Shown in pieces: positions 38,529 through 48,506 of a stretch of DNA of 64,000 bases; position 1 is the stretch's first letter; each line of letters opens with the position of its first letter. The DNA comes from Streptomyces sp. NBC_01707 (lineage in GTDB: Bacteria > Actinomycetota > Actinomycetes > Streptomycetales > Streptomycetaceae), in the NCBI RefSeq assembly GCF_041438805.1, contig NZ_CP109190.1, positions 3,100,001 to 3,164,000 on the forward strand, given 5' to 3'. The position numbers and the translations under genes were made by a program. The notes under the pieces are model-generated. The model had not been told where the DNA came from, did no database searches, and saw only the letters and a list, made by a program, of their open reading frames with translations.

Positions 38529-41500
38529 TCAGCCTCGCGGCTTCTCGCGCATCTCGTACGTCGCGATGACGTCGTCGATCTTGATGTCGTTGAAGTTTCC
38601 GAGGTTGATACCGCCCTCGAAGCCTTCGCGGATCTCGGTGACGTCGTCCTTGAAGCGGCGCAGACCGGAGATGTTGAGGTTCTCCGCGATGACCTTGCCA
38701 TCGCGCAGCAGGCGCGCCTTGGTGTTGCGCTTGACCTCGCCGGACCGGACCAGCACACCGGCGATGTTGCCCAGCTTGGACGAGCGGAAGATCTCGCGGA
38801 TCTCCGCCGTACCGAGCTCGACCTCTTCGTACTCCGGCTTGAGCATGCCCTTGAGGGCCGCTTCGATCTCTTCGATCGCCTGGTAGATGACCGAGTAGTA
38901 CCGGACGTCCACGCCTTCGCGCTCGGCCATCTGCTGCGCACGCCCTGCGGCGCGCACATTGAAGCCGATCACGATGGCGTCGGAGCCGGTCGCCAGGTCG
39001 ATGTCCGACTCGGTGACCGCACCCACACCGCGGTGCAGGACCCGGATGTCGACCTCGTCACCGACGTCGAGCTGGAGCAGCGAGGACTCGAGGGCCTCCA
39101 CCGAACCGGACGCGTCGCCCTTGATGATGAGGTTGAGTTCCTGGACCAGACCGGCCTTGAGCGCCTCGTCCAGGTTCTCCAGGGAGAACCGGACACCCTT
39201 GCGGGCGAAGTTGGCGTTGCGCTCACGGGCGGCACGCTTCTCGGCGATCTGACGGGCCGTACGGTCCTCGTCGACCACCAGGAAGTTGTCGCCGGCGCCC
39301 GGGACGTTGGTGAGACCGAGGACGAGGACGGGGGTCGACGGACCCGCTTCCTCGACGTTCTCACCCTTGTCGTCGAGCATCGCGCGGACTCGGCCGTAGG
39401 CGTCGCCGACCACCATCGTGTCGCCGACCCGCAGAGTGCCTCGCTGGACCAGGACGGTCGCAACGGCACCGCGGCCGCGGTCGAGGTGGGACTCGATCGC
39501 AATACCCTGCGCGTCCTGCTCCGGGTTGGCCCGCAGGTCGAGCGAGGCGTCGGCGGTGAGGACGACGGCCTCCAGAAGGGCCTCGATGTTCAGGCCCTGC
39601 TTCGCGGAGATGTCGACGAACATCGTGTCGCCGCCGTACTCCTCGGCCACCAGACCGAACTCGGTGAGCTGACCGCGCACCTTGGTCGGGTCGGCGCCCT
39701 CGACGTCGATCTTGTTGACCGCGACCACGATCGGCACGTCGGCCGCCTTGGCGTGGTTCAGCGCCTCGATCGTCTGGGGCATCACACCGTCGTTCGCCGC
39801 CACCACGAGGATCGCGATGTCGGTGGACTTCGCACCACGGGCACGCATGGCGGTGAACGCCTCGTGACCCGGGGTGTCGATGAAGGTGATCCTGCGGTCC
39901 TCACCGTTGACCTCGGAGGAGACCTGGTACGCACCGATGTGCTGCGTGATGCCGCCGGCCTCGCCCGCAACGACGTTCGTCTTGCGGATCGCGTCCAGCA
40001 GTCGGGTCTTACCGTGGTCGACGTGACCCATGACGGTCACGACCGGCGGACGCGAGACCAGAGCCTCTTCGCCGCCCTCGTCCTCGCCGAACTCGATGTC
40101 GAAGGACTCGAGCAGCTCGCGGTCCTCCTCCTCCGGGCTGACGATCTCGAGGATGTAGTTCATCTCCTCGGCCAGCAGCTTCAGAGTCTCGTCGGAGACG
40201 GACTGCGTGGCAGTGACCATCTCGCCGAGGTTCATCATCACGGCGACGAGCGACGCCGGGTTGGCGTTGATCTTCTCCGCGAAGTCGGTGAGGGAGGCAC
40301 CGCGCGACAGCCGGACAGCCTGTCCGTTGCCGCGAGGCAGCATGACGCCGCCCACCGACGGGGCCTGCATGGCCTCGTACTCCTGGCGCCTCTGCCGCTT
40401 CGACTTGCGACCACGACGTGCGGGACCGCCGGGACGGCCGAACGCACCCTGTGTGCCACCACGGCCACCGGGGCCGCCGGGACGTCCACCGAAGCCGGGA
40501 CGACCGCCGAAGCCGCCGCCGCCACCACCGGGACGACCTGCGCCGCCACCGCCACCGCCGCCACCGGGACGACCGGCGAAACCGCCGCCGCCGCCACCGG
40601 GACCGGCCGGACGGCCGGCGAAGCCGCCACCGGGACGACCTGCACCGCCACCGCCACCGGGACGACCTGCGCCGCCACCGGGACCACGGCCACCGCCGGG
40701 GCCACCACCGGGACGCGGGCCGGCAGCGGGACGCTGCGGCATCATGCCCGGGTTCGGACGGTTACCACCGGGAGCACCGCCCGGACGCGGAGCCTGCGGA
40801 CGGGGCATGCCACCCGGAGTCGGACGGGCACCGCCCTGACCCTGCGGACGCGGGGCGCCGCCGGGGCCGCCCTGCGGACGCGCACCGCCCGGACGCTCCT
40901 GGCCGCCGCCGGGACGCGGGGCGCCACCGGGACGGGGTGCCTGCGGACGGGCCATGCCCGTCGAGCCACCGGAGGTGAAGGGGTTGTTGCCCGGACGGGG
41001 ACCCGCCGGACGGGAGCCGCCGGGGCGCGGGGCGCCCTGGCCTGCGGGACGGGCCGGACGGTCGCCGCCACGGCCACCGTCACGCTCGCCGCCACGGCCA
41101 CCGTCACGCTGACCGCCGGCCGGAGCCGGACGGGCGGGGCGAGGACCGGGGGTGGCACCCGCGGGACGCGGGGCCTGCTGCGGCGCGGCCGGCTGGGCCG
41201 GGGCCGGAGCGGAGAACTCTGCTGCGGGCACCGGGGTGACCGGAGCGGGCTTCGGCGCGGGCTTGGGACCCGGACGCGGGCCCGCCGACGGCGCGGAAGG
41301 CGCGGCAGCGGTAGGGGTGCTGCTGGGGGCCTCGGCTGCGGCCGGCTTGGGGGCCGGGGCGCCGGGCTTGGGGGCAGCGGGACGTGCCGCAGCAGCCGGG
41401 GACGGCGCTGCGGGCTTCGAGGGCGCGGCCTTGCGGGGCGCGCCAGGCTTGGCAGCGGACTTGCCGGCGTTGCCGCCGGGCCCCTGCAGTGCGTCAGTCA

Positions 41501-41636
41501 ACTTGCGTACAACCGGCGCCTCGATCGTCGAGGACGCCGAACGGACGAATTCACCGAGTTCTTGGAGCTTGGCCATGACGACCTTGCTCTCGACGCCGAA
41601 CTCCTTGGCGAGTTCGTATACCCGGACCTTAGCCAC
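38529..41636 (-). CDS. infB: Translation initiation factor IF-2
   Basis: A 1035-aa GTPase that brings fMet-tRNA to the 30S subunit. The IF2-N domain is at the start ([21 protein letters not shown]). Residues about 50-435 are an extreme Ala/Pro then Gly/Arg-rich linker with [18 protein letters not shown] repeats. A second IF2-N motif ([20 protein letters not shown]) precedes the G domain near 530, with [16 protein letters not shown] and NKID. Domains II-IV follow. It is about 145 residues longer than E. coli IF2 because of the linker. Confidence 0.97.
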   Translation of the reverse strand: MAKVRVYELAKEFGVESKVVMAKLQELGEFVRSASSTIEAPVVRKLTDALQGPGGNAGKSAAKPGAPRKAAPSKPAAPSPAAAARPAAPKPGAPAPKPAAAEAPSSTPTAAAPSAPSAGPRPGPKPAPKPAPVTPVPAAEFSAPAPAQPAAPQQAPRPAGATPGPRPARPAPAGGQRDGGRGGERDGGRGGDRPARPAGQGAPRPGGSRPAGPRPGNNPFTSGGSTGMARPQAPRPGGAPRPGGGQERPGGARPQGGPGGAPRPQGQGGARPTPGGMPRPQAPRPGGAPGGNRPNPGMMPQRPAAGPRPGGGPGGGRGPGGGAGRPGGGGGAGRPGGGFAGRPAGPGGGGGGFAGRPGGGGGGGGAGRPGGGGGGFGGRPGFGGRPGGPGGRGGTQGAFGRPGGPARRGRKSKRQRRQEYEAMQAPSVGGVMLPRGNGQAVRLSRGASLTDFAEKINANPASLVAVMMNLGEMVTATQSVSDETLKLLAEEMNYILEIVSPEEEDRELLESFDIEFGEDEGGEEALVSRPPVVTVMGHVDHGKTRLLDAIRKTNVVAGEAGGITQHIGAYQVSSEVNGEDRRITFIDTPGHEAFTAMRARGAKSTDIAILVVAANDGVMPQTIEALNHAKAADVPIVVAVNKIDVEGADPTKVRGQLTEFGLVAEEYGGDTMFVDISAKQGLNIEALLEAVVLTADASLDLRANPEQDAQGIAIESHLDRGRGAVATVLVQRGTLRVGDTMVVGDAYGRVRAMLDDKGENVEEAGPSTPVLVLGLTNVPGAGDNFLVVDEDRTARQIAEKRAARERNANFARKGVRFSLENLDEALKAGLVQELNLIIKGDASGSVEALESSLLQLDVGDEVDIRVLHRGVGAVTESDIDLATGSDAIVIGFNVRAAGRAQQMAEREGVDVRYYSVIYQAIEEIEAALKGMLKPEYEEVELGTAEIREIFRSSKLGNIAGVLVRSGEVKRNTKARLLRDGKVIAENLNISGLRRFKDDVTEIREGFEGGINLGNFNDIKIDDVIATYEMREKPRG

Positions 41637-41785
41637 TTCGCTCCTTTTAGGTCCGGGTTACCGCCGGACCGTCGCTACTTCATGGGCGTACTCATCGCGT
41701 ACTCATCGAGTGCTCATCGCAATCTCGACCTACTTCCAACTCGCGAGGTACCTGACCGCACGGGGTCCCGTGCCGTTCTCGTTTC

Positions 41786-42064
41786 TTACGGTGTCACCCG
41801 CTCGACGTACCGCTGCACTTCCGCGGAATCGAGCGGCCCCTTGGCCTTGAAGGCCCGGGGGAATGCCCGGCGGCGAACCGCCAGGTCCAGACAGACAGTG
41901 ACGGGGTGCACATATGCACCCCGGCCGGGCAGCGTACCGCGAGGATCGGGGACGCAAGCATCCTCGTCCACCGCGATGCGCAGCAGCTCGCTCTTGGCCG
42001 CTCGCTCCCGGCATCCCACACAGGTTCGCTCAGGGCAAGCGCGGGCGTGCGTCCGGCCAGACAC
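41786..42064 (-). CDS. YlxR family (DUF448) RNA-binding protein
   Basis: A 92-aa basic protein with the YlxR signature (RTCVGCRERAAKSELLRIA), then DPRGTLPGRGAYVHP and the CLDLAVRRRAFPRAF segment. GTG 42064 gives VSGRTHARACPERTC. The gene sits between nusA and infB as in other bacteria. YlxR proteins bind nucleic acid and in some species regulate RNase P or gene expression; the role here is not shown. Confidence 0.93.
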   Translation of the reverse strand: MSGRTHARACPERTCVGCRERAAKSELLRIAVDEDACVPDPRGTLPGRGAYVHPVTVCLDLAVRRRAFPRAFKAKGPLDSAEVQRYVERVTP

Positions 42065-42238
42065 GGTTAAGTCTACCTCCCCGCACCGACCTCACCCCTT
42101 TGGGGCAAAAATCGAACGGATGTTGTCGTGTTCTCAGCGTCACGGAGCGTGGGTGTATTCCCCGGGGCCCGTGTCGGGCCCGTGCTCCTGACCGTTTCGG
42201 GTCCATTTCCCGGACCGGAGGGGTCCGCCGTCCGGACG

Positions 42239-42267
42239 GGCGCCGGTCCAGTCCTCGGACCGGCGCC
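42239..42267 (-). terminator. Hairpin downstream of nusA
   Basis: GGCGCCGGTCC (42239-42249) pairs with GGACCGGCGCC (42257-42267), loop 7 nt, beginning 18 nt after the nusA stop on the minus strand. No U-tract; possibly an attenuator since ylxR-infB continue downstream. Confidence 0.5.
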
Positions 42268-42285
42268 GGCCGATTCCGTACCGGG

Positions 42286-43326
42286 TCAGTACCGGTCGGA
42301 CCGGTCGCGGGCGCGCTCGGCCCGCTCCCGGTCGGCGATGTCCCGCTCGGCGTCGGTCTCGGTGTCCGGGCGGATGTCGATGCGCCATCCGGTGAGGCGG
42401 GCGGCGAGGCGGGCGTTCTGCCCCTCCTTGCCGATGGCCAGGGACAGCTGGTAGTCGGGGACGGTGACCCGGGCGGACCGCGCACCGAGGTCCACGACCT
42501 CGACCTTGCTCACCCGCGCGGGCGACAGCGCGTTGGCGACCATCTCGGCCGGGTCGTCCGACCAGTCCACGATGTCGATCTTCTCGCCGTGCAGTTCGGC
42601 CATGACGTTGCGGACACGGCCGCCCATCGGGCCGATGCAGGCGCCCTTGGCGTTCAGGCCCGAGCGGGTCGAGCGGACCGCGATCTTGGTGCGGTGGCCT
42701 GCCTCGCGAGCGATCGCGCAGATCTCGACGGAACCGTCGGCGATCTCCGGGACCTCCAGCGCGAAGAGCTTCTTGACCAGGCTGGGGTGGGTCCGGGACA
42801 GGGTCACGGACGGACCGCGCACACCCTTGGCGACCCGTACGACATACGAACGAAGCCGCAGACCGTGCGTGTACTCCTCGCCCGGTACCTGCTCCTGCAC
42901 CGGCAGGATCGCTTCCAGCTTGCCGATGTCGACCAGGACGTTCTTCGGGTCCTTGCCCTGCTGGACGACGCCGGTGACGACATCGCCCTCGTGGCCCGCG
43001 TACTCACCGAACGTCTTGTCGTCCTCGGCGTCACGCAGCCGCTGCAGGATGACCTGCTTGGCGGTCGTCGCGGCGATCCGGCCGAAGCCGGACGGGGTGT
43101 CGTCGAACTCCTTGGGCTCCTGGCCCTCTTCGAGGTCGGCCGGGTCCTCCTTCGCCCACACCGTCACATGGCCGCGCTCGTTGAGCTCCACGCGCGCGCG
43201 GCGGTAGCTCCCGTCGGTGCGGTGGTAGGCGATGAGGAGGGCCGACTCGATCGCCTCGACGAGCACGTCGAAGGGGATCTCCTTGTCCTGTGCCAAGCCC
43301 CTCAAGAGCTTCACATCGATGTCCAC
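42286..43326 (-). CDS. nusA: Transcription termination/antitermination factor NusA
   Basis: A 346-aa protein. The N-terminal RNA polymerase-binding domain ([34 protein letters not shown]) is followed by an S1 domain ([22 protein letters not shown]). Two KH domains follow ([54 protein letters not shown]). It lacks the C-terminal acidic repeats of E. coli NusA, as is normal outside proteobacteria. GTG 43326 lies 2 nt after the rimP stop. Confidence 0.97.
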   Translation of the reverse strand: MDIDVKLLRGLAQDKEIPFDVLVEAIESALLIAYHRTDGSYRRARVELNERGHVTVWAKEDPADLEEGQEPKEFDDTPSGFGRIAATTAKQVILQRLRDAEDDKTFGEYAGHEGDVVTGVVQQGKDPKNVLVDIGKLEAILPVQEQVPGEEYTHGLRLRSYVVRVAKGVRGPSVTLSRTHPSLVKKLFALEVPEIADGSVEICAIAREAGHRTKIAVRSTRSGLNAKGACIGPMGGRVRNVMAELHGEKIDIVDWSDDPAEMVANALSPARVSKVEVVDLGARSARVTVPDYQLSLAIGKEGQNARLAARLTGWRIDIRPDTETDAERDIADRERAERARDRSDRY

Positions 43327-43328
43327 GG

Positions 43329-43835
43329 CTACGCCTCCTCTTCCTTCTTGTCCTTGCGGTTGAATTCGATCTCCACGCGCGCCTTGGCGATCTCGTCGAA
43401 GGCGACCCGGCGGGACGTGGGCCTGCGGCCCTTGACGCCCGGCACTTCGAGGTCCAGCCCGTCGTCGTCGACCGCGATGATGCGGGCCACCAGTTCGCCG
43501 GCGGCTCCGTCGGCGGTCAGCTGCAGCTTCACCAGGCGGCCGGTGGCGCGTACGTAGTGGCGGTGCTCCGACAGCGGACGGTCGGCACCGGGAGAGCTCA
43601 CTTCGAGGACGTACTCGTCCTCACCCATCGCGTCGGTCTCGTCGAGCTTCTCGGAGATCGCGCGGCTCAGCTCGGCGCAGGCGTCGAGCTCCACGCCCTC
43701 GTCCGAATCCACGATGATGCGCAGCACACGACGGCGGCCGGCCCGGGACACCTCGATCTCCTCGAGATCCAGCTCCTTGGCGCTGACGAGCGGTTCGAGC
43801 AGCCCGCGCAGCCTCTCGCTCTGGGTGGTGCTCAT
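43329..43835 (-). CDS. rimP: Ribosome maturation factor RimP
   Basis: A 168-aa 30S maturation factor, first gene of the nusA-infB block. Two small domains are seen: [41 protein letters not shown] and [25 protein letters not shown]; the SSPGxDRPL motif is diagnostic. The C-terminus ends in a Lys/Glu-rich tail. The promoter is expected in 43836-44012, shared with the divergent lipoprotein gene. Confidence 0.95.
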   Translation of the reverse strand: MSTTQSERLRGLLEPLVSAKELDLEEIEVSRAGRRRVLRIIVDSDEGVELDACAELSRAISEKLDETDAMGEDEYVLEVSSPGADRPLSEHRHYVRATGRLVKLQLTADGAAGELVARIIAVDDDGLDLEVPGVKGRRPTSRRVAFDEIAKARVEIEFNRKDKKEEEA

Positions 43836-43966
43836 CCGGGTGACTCCTCGGCCGCGTGTGCTGTTGTGTGGTTCGTCGCGTGTCAGGTCAAAGGGTATCC
43901 GGTCCCGAGGGGTGTTGCCGTCCGCCGACCGCTCAGCCGCGGGTACGCTCGCCTGCGGTGATCACT

Positions 43967-43993
43967 TCAGGACAGATCCTGTCAGGACAGATC
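43967..43993. repeat. Tandem 12-bp repeat in the rimP/lipoprotein spacer
   Basis: TCAGGACAGATC occurs at 43967-43978 and again at 43982-43993, 15 nt apart. Between them GACAG-N3-CTGTC forms a small dyad. It lies 20 nt before the lipoprotein GTG and could be a regulator site for the divergent pair. Confidence 0.45.
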
Positions 43994-44012
43994 GACACCC
44001 GAAGGAGAACAG

Positions 44013-44522
44013 GTGCGGCGCACGGGGACGACGCGCAGGGGTGCGCTCACCGCGACGGGGGCGACCGTCCTGGGCGCGACGCTGGCCGGGTGCGGGGGCG
44101 ATGACGGCCGGGAGGACTCCACGATCGCCGACGCGCGGGCCGCTGCGGCCCAGGTGGAGAACACCTTGCGGCTGACGGCCGCCACCACGAGCCGGAAGCT
44201 GCTCGTCCGGTACGACCAGGTCGTCAAGGCGTATCCGGGGACCGCGGCCGGACTCGCACCGCTGCGGGACGCCGTACGGGCACACACGACAGCGCTGTCG
44301 CAGGGCGAGGGCGGGACGCTCCCCCTCTCGCACCCGCCCGCCACCGACGCGAAGGCTGCCGTCAAGGAGCTGGCCGCGGCGGAGCGCCGTACCGCCGACG
44401 CGCATACGGCGACACTTCTGAAGGCCCCTCCGGAGCTGGCCCGGCTGCTGGCGTCGATCGCCGCGGCGGGCGCCGCCCATGCCTACCTGCTGACCGAGAT
44501 GGCCAAGGAGACCTCGTCATGA
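44013..44522 (+). CDS. Small lipoprotein of unknown function
   Basis: A 169-aa product. An Arg-rich N-terminus (RRTGTTRRGALTATGATVLGATLAGC) gives a signal peptide with lipobox LAGC; the RR pair hints at Tat export. The remainder is an Ala-rich helical bundle (ADARAAAAQVENTLRLTAATTSRKLL, DAVRAHTTAL, LAAAERRTADAHTATLL), resembling the ferritin-like fold of its neighbour. GTG 44013 lies about 9 nt after AGGAG. It overlaps the DUF4439 gene by ATGA, so the two are coproduced. Confidence 0.82.
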   Translation: MRRTGTTRRGALTATGATVLGATLAGCGGDDGREDSTIADARAAAAQVENTLRLTAATTSRKLLVRYDQVVKAYPGTAAGLAPLRDAVRAHTTALSQGEGGTLPLSHPPATDAKAAVKELAAAERRTADAHTATLLKAPPELARLLASIAAAGAAHAYLLTEMAKETSS

Positions 44523-45028
44523 GCGCGCAGACGCTGCAGGCGGCACAGGCCTCGCTGGCCGCCGAACACGCGGCGGTGTACGGGTACGGGGTGGTCGGCG
44601 GCCGGGTCGCCGACGGACGCCGGGCGGAGGCCACGGCGGCTTATCACGCGCACCGGGCCCGGCGTGACGCGCTGGTGCGGACCGTGCGGGACCTGGGCGG
44701 TGAACCGGTCGCTGCGGATTCCGCGTACGCTCTGCCGTTCGCGGTACCGGACTCGGCGGCGGCGGTGAAACTCGCCGCACTTCTGGAGGACCGGATCGCG
44801 GGCGTCTACTCCGATCTCGTACGGGCTGCCGGGGGGCCGCTCAGACGAGAGGCCGCGGATGCGCTGCGGGAGGCCGCGGTGCGTGCGGTCCGCTGGCGGG
44901 GCAGCGGCGTAGCCTTTCCCGGGCTTGCCGAACGGTCCGCCGACGGAACCACCGGGACGGACCGGCCGACCGGGACCGCTGCGACGGCAGGGACCACTGC
45001 GAAGGCCGGGGCAGGTCCGACGCACTGA
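44519..45028 (+). CDS. DUF4439 ferritin-like domain protein
   Basis: A 169-aa product with the DUF4439 helical-bundle pattern: AAQASLAAEHAAVYGYGVVGGRV, then YHAHRARRDALVRTVRDLGGEPVAADSAYALPF. Acidic and His residues that could bind metal are few (E at 17, H at 18, and HAH in the second helix). A Thr/Gly/Ala-rich tail (TTGTDRPTGTAATAGTTAKAG) is disordered. No signal peptide. ATGA overlap with the lipoprotein suggests a membrane-tethered pair. Confidence 0.85.
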   Translation: MSAQTLQAAQASLAAEHAAVYGYGVVGGRVADGRRAEATAAYHAHRARRDALVRTVRDLGGEPVAADSAYALPFAVPDSAAAVKLAALLEDRIAGVYSDLVRAAGGPLRREAADALREAAVRAVRWRGSGVAFPGLAERSADGTTGTDRPTGTAATAGTTAKAGAGPTH

Positions 45029-45057
45029 AGAAGGCTCTGAAAGGGAACACGGCACGT

Positions 45058-45963
45058 ATGGGTTTCGAACCGCCGCAGCGTCTGGTGCGAGCGCTCGGCG
45101 AGATGTACGGGGATCCGGCCGCCGCCGACTGGCTCGCGCGGCTTCCCGCACTGACCGCCGAGGCACTGTCCGCGCACGGACCGGAGCTGGCTGTGGAGCG
45201 GGTGGCCGCGCCCGGTGGGCGCAGCAGCCTGGTTCTGCTGGTGCGGCGCTCCGACGGCACCCCGGCGGCGCTGAAGATCGCTCCGTCCGGGGCCGCGCCC
45301 GAGCTGGAGAGCGCGGCACTGGCGCACTGGAAGGGCTGGGGTGCGGTGCAGCTCATGGGCTCCGACGGCGGCGCTCTGCTGCTGGAGCGACTGCATCCCG
45401 AGGTCTCGCTGCGTTCGCTCCCGGAGGCGAAGGCGCTGCTGGAGGCGGCGGGGACGGTGCGGCGGCTGTGGGTCGAGCCGCCTGCCGGACACTCCTTCGA
45501 GACCGTCGAGGAGCGGACGGGCCGCCGGACGGAACCGATGCTGGCTGCCGCGAAGGCCGATCCGATGCTGGAACCGCTGGTCACCGCGGCCCTGGCGGCT
45601 CGCGAGGAGCTGGTCGCCCACTCCCCCGAAGTACTGCTGCTGCACGGCAACTTCCGCCAGAGCAAGGTGCTGGCGGGCGAACGGGCGCCCTGGCTGACGG
45701 TCGGGCCGGAGCCGCTGGTCGGCGAGCGTGCCTACGACCTGGCGCGACTGGTACGTGACCGGGTGGAGGACCTGATCGCGTCCCCGGGCGGCGCGGCGAC
45801 CGCCCGTCGCCGGGTCAACAAGCTCGCGGATTCACTGGACGTGGACCGGGAGCGGCTCCATGGCTGGACGCTGTTCCGTGCGGTGGAGTCGGGCACCCGC
45901 GCGCTGGCGGTCGGCCGTCGCCGGGAAGGCGAGCTGACTCTGGAGTTCGCCGGCTGGCTGTAG
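45058..45963 (+). CDS. Aminoglycoside-phosphotransferase-fold protein, probable pseudokinase
   Basis: A 301-aa protein of the APH(6)/streptomycin-kinase-like fold. ALKIAP (Lys73) and the helix Glu in PELESAALAHW match the ATP-binding N-lobe; AERAYD-like VGERAYDLARLV matches the C-lobe. The catalytic loop expected as HGDLHxxN reads HGNFRQSK (196-203). The metal-binding IDP reads VGP (215-217). Base Asp, loop Asn and metal Asp are therefore all replaced, so phosphotransfer is unlikely. It follows the DUF4439 gene by 29 bp and is convergent with proS. Confidence 0.85.
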   Translation: MGFEPPQRLVRALGEMYGDPAAADWLARLPALTAEALSAHGPELAVERVAAPGGRSSLVLLVRRSDGTPAALKIAPSGAAPELESAALAHWKGWGAVQLMGSDGGALLLERLHPEVSLRSLPEAKALLEAAGTVRRLWVEPPAGHSFETVEERTGRRTEPMLAAAKADPMLEPLVTAALAAREELVAHSPEVLLLHGNFRQSKVLAGERAPWLTVGPEPLVGERAYDLARLVRDRVEDLIASPGGAATARRRVNKLADSLDVDRERLHGWTLFRAVESGTRALAVGRRREGELTLEFAGWL

Positions 45964-45996
45964 CGGTCACGACGGAGCCGCCCTGTCACGAACGGG

Positions 45997-46035
45997 CGAG
46001 GGCCCCCGCGCTGTCGGACAGCGCGGGGGCCCTCG
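45997..46035. terminator. Bidirectional terminator between pseudokinase gene and proS
   Basis: A 19-nt arm (45997-46015) and its perfect complement (46017-46035) form a GC-rich stem between convergent genes, 17 nt before the proS stop; the tip opens to a small loop. Confidence 0.85.
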
Positions 46036-46051
46036 TCGTTCTGAGCGGGCG

Positions 46052-47752
46052 TCAGTCCTGCACGGTGAGACGGGCGATCGCCTCGTCGACCGTCAGCTCC
46101 TCGCGCTCGCCCGTACGGCGGTCCTTGAGCTCGAGGACGCCCTCGGCCGAGCGGCGGCCCGCGACCAGGATCTTCGGCACACCGATCAGCTCGGCGTCGG
46201 TGAACTTCACACCGGGCGAGACACCGGCGCGGTCGTCGACCAGGACCCGGACGCCCGCGGCGCCGAGCTTCTCGGCGACCTCGAGCGCCAGCTCGGTCTG
46301 GAGCGCCTTGCCCGCGGCGACGAGGTGGACGTCGGCCGGGGCGATCTCGCGGGGCCAGCACAGGCCCTGCTCGTCGGCGGTCTGCTCGGCGAGTGCGGCG
46401 ACGGCGCGGGAGACGCCGATGCCGTACGAACCCATGGTGACGCGGACGGGCTTGCCGTTCTGGCCGAGCACGTCGAGCTGGAAGGCGTCCGCGAACTTGC
46501 GGCCCAGCTGGAAGATGTGGCCGATCTCGATGGCACGGTCCAGCTTGAGGCCGGTGCCGCACTTGGGGCACGGGTCGCCCGCCTCGACGACGACGACGTC
46601 GAGGTAGTCGTCGACCTCGAAGTCACGGCCGCAGACGACGTTCTTGGCGTGGGTGTCGGGCTTGTTGGCGCCGGTGACCCAGGCGGTGCCGGGGGCGATG
46701 CGCGGGTCGGCGATGTAGCGGACCTTCTCCAGGCCCTGCGGGCCGACGTAGCCGCGGACCAGGTCGGGACGGCCCACGAAGTCGTCGCCGGTGACCAGCT
46801 CGACGACGGCCGGGGCCAGGTGCTCGCCCAGCTTGCCGAGGTCGACCTCGCGGTCGCCGGGGACGCCCACGGCGACGATCTCGCCGTCGACCTTGACCAG
46901 GAGGTTCTTCAGCGTCGCGGAGGCCGGGACCCCGAGGTGGGCGGCGAGCGTCTCGATGGTCGGGGTGTCCGGGGTGTCCAGCTCCTCGACGGGGCCGTGC
47001 ACCGAGCCGTCCACGGGGGTGGCCTTGAAGGTCACGGCCTCCGTGTTGGCCGCGTAGTCGCAGGCGGGGCAGTCGACGAAGGTGTCCTCACCGGCCGGCG
47101 CGGGCGCCAGGAACTCCTCGGACGCCGAGCCGCCCATCGCGCCGGAGACCGCGGAGACGATGCGGTGGTCGAGGCCGAGCCGCTCGAAGATGCGGATGTA
47201 GGCGGCGCGGTGCAGCTGGTAGGCCTCGATGAGGCCCTCGTCGGTGGTGTCGAAGGAGTACGAGTCCTTCATCTGGAACTCGCGGCCGCGCAGCACACCG
47301 GCGCGGGGGCGGGCCTCGTCGCGGTACTTGGTCTGGATCTGGTAGAGGATCACGGGCAGGTCCTTGTAGGACGTGATCTGATCCTTGACGACCTGGGTGA
47401 AGATCTCTTCGTGCGTGGGGCCGAGGAGGTACTCGGCGCCCTTGCGGTCCTTGAGCCTGAAGAGCAGGTCGCCGTACTCGTCGTAGCGGCCGCTCGCGTC
47501 GTACGACTCCTTGGGGAGCAGCGCCGGCAGCAGGACCTCCTGGCCGCCGATGGCGTCCATCTCCTCGCGCACGACGCGCGTGATGTTCTCCAGGACCTTC
47601 TTGCCGAGGGGCAGCCAGGTCCAGATTCCGGCGGCGGTGCGGCGTACGTAACCGGCCCGGACGAGCAGCTTGTGGTTGAGCGTCTCGGCGTCCGCCGGGT
47701 CGTCGCGCAGTGTCTTGATCATCAATCGGGACATGCGCTGGACCTGGGCCAT
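46052..47752 (-). CDS. proS: Prolyl-tRNA synthetase (bacterial type)
   Basis: A 566-aa class II synthetase charging tRNA-Pro. Motif 1 region [24 protein letters not shown]; motif 2 region [25 protein letters not shown]; motif 3 [18 protein letters not shown]. Between motifs 2 and 3 lies the YbaK-type editing insertion (about 235-380), which clears Ala-tRNA-Pro. The C-terminal anticodon-binding domain ends [13 protein letters not shown]. Length and layout are those of ProS type 1. Confidence 0.97.
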   Translation of the reverse strand: MAQVQRMSRLMIKTLRDDPADAETLNHKLLVRAGYVRRTAAGIWTWLPLGKKVLENITRVVREEMDAIGGQEVLLPALLPKESYDASGRYDEYGDLLFRLKDRKGAEYLLGPTHEEIFTQVVKDQITSYKDLPVILYQIQTKYRDEARPRAGVLRGREFQMKDSYSFDTTDEGLIEAYQLHRAAYIRIFERLGLDHRIVSAVSGAMGGSASEEFLAPAPAGEDTFVDCPACDYAANTEAVTFKATPVDGSVHGPVEELDTPDTPTIETLAAHLGVPASATLKNLLVKVDGEIVAVGVPGDREVDLGKLGEHLAPAVVELVTGDDFVGRPDLVRGYVGPQGLEKVRYIADPRIAPGTAWVTGANKPDTHAKNVVCGRDFEVDDYLDVVVVEAGDPCPKCGTGLKLDRAIEIGHIFQLGRKFADAFQLDVLGQNGKPVRVTMGSYGIGVSRAVAALAEQTADEQGLCWPREIAPADVHLVAAGKALQTELALEVAEKLGAAGVRVLVDDRAGVSPGVKFTDAELIGVPKILVAGRRSAEGVLELKDRRTGEREELTVDEAIARLTVQD

Positions 47753-47831
47753 GATGAACTCCTGCTCGGAAGGGTGATGTGCAGGAGGTTAGCCGGGTGG
47801 TACGGGCGGGCGGAAATCGATTGCCGCCGTC

Positions 47832-48401
47832 CTAGGCCCGGCGGCGCAGCGGAAGAGGCGCTCCCATCACCACGTACGGCTTGGGAGCGCTGGGAAACAG
47901 CACCTGTCGTGCCAGGTCCCGGTAACCGAGCGTGCGATACAGACCACGTGCCGGGCTCTCCGTGTCGATGGCGGAGAGGATGGAACGGGGCTGGTCGACC
48001 GCGTCCGTGATGGTGGTGATCAGAGAGCGGCCGACGCCCTGGTTCTGGAACTCCGGGTGGACATGCAGTTCGGTGATCACGAACGAGTCGTCGAGCCAGT
48101 CCTCGGAGCCGGTGGCGCGCAGATAGGGCTCGACGACGGTGGACCACCAATGGCCGCGCTCGTTCGGCATGCCGTACACGAACCCGATGAGCCGGCCGGC
48201 CGCGGTGGTGGCTCCGAGGGCGCGGGCGCACGGGTGCTCCAGGTGTCTGAGGACGATGTGCCGACGTACGTCGACCTCGTTCCGCCCCAGGCCGAAGGCG
48301 ACGGCCTGCACGGCAAGCGCCTCGTCCACACGTGCGGCCAGATCGATCGGCCCGACCAGGACACTCGGAGTGTGGGCACCGCCCCCGGAAACTGCTGCCA
48401 T
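47832..48401 (-). CDS. GNAT family N-acetyltransferase
   Basis: A 189-aa single-domain GNAT. The acetyl-CoA motif is ELHVHPEFQNQGVGRSLITTI (Q/RxxGxG as QNQGVG) and the C-terminal strand reads GLYRTLGYRDLARQVLF. Substrate unknown. It lies 79 bp upstream of proS on the same strand and 105 bp downstream of the next GNAT gene. Confidence 0.92.
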   Translation of the reverse strand: MAAVSGGGAHTPSVLVGPIDLAARVDEALAVQAVAFGLGRNEVDVRRHIVLRHLEHPCARALGATTAAGRLIGFVYGMPNERGHWWSTVVEPYLRATGSEDWLDDSFVITELHVHPEFQNQGVGRSLITTITDAVDQPRSILSAIDTESPARGLYRTLGYRDLARQVLFPSAPKPYVVMGAPLPLRRRA

Positions 48402-48506
48402 GCGCCGAACCCTACTGTCCGCGCCGGGCTGCGGGATACGTGCCCGGGACGGTCGGGCGAACCTTCGACCGGCCGGAGCCCGCCGGAGCGGCTCCCTCCG
48501 GCAAGG

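Noticed and set aside
40200..41500. Possible CRISPR-like or minisatellite array within infB
   Set aside because: The periodic GCCACCGGGACG units are codon repeats of the IF-2 Gly/Arg linker, without constant repeat/spacer structure.
38376..42191. 1271-codon plus-strand open frame opposite infB
   Set aside because: Antisense of the IF-2 repeats and linker; composition is Thr/Gly/Arg repeats mirroring the Gly codons, not a giant protein.
45058..45963. Aminoglycoside resistance kinase
   Set aside because: The HGD and IDP catalytic motifs are lost, so drug phosphorylation is unlikely.
47753..47831. T-box or other riboswitch upstream of proS
   Set aside because: The 79-bp gap is too short and shows no specifier-loop or T-box motif.
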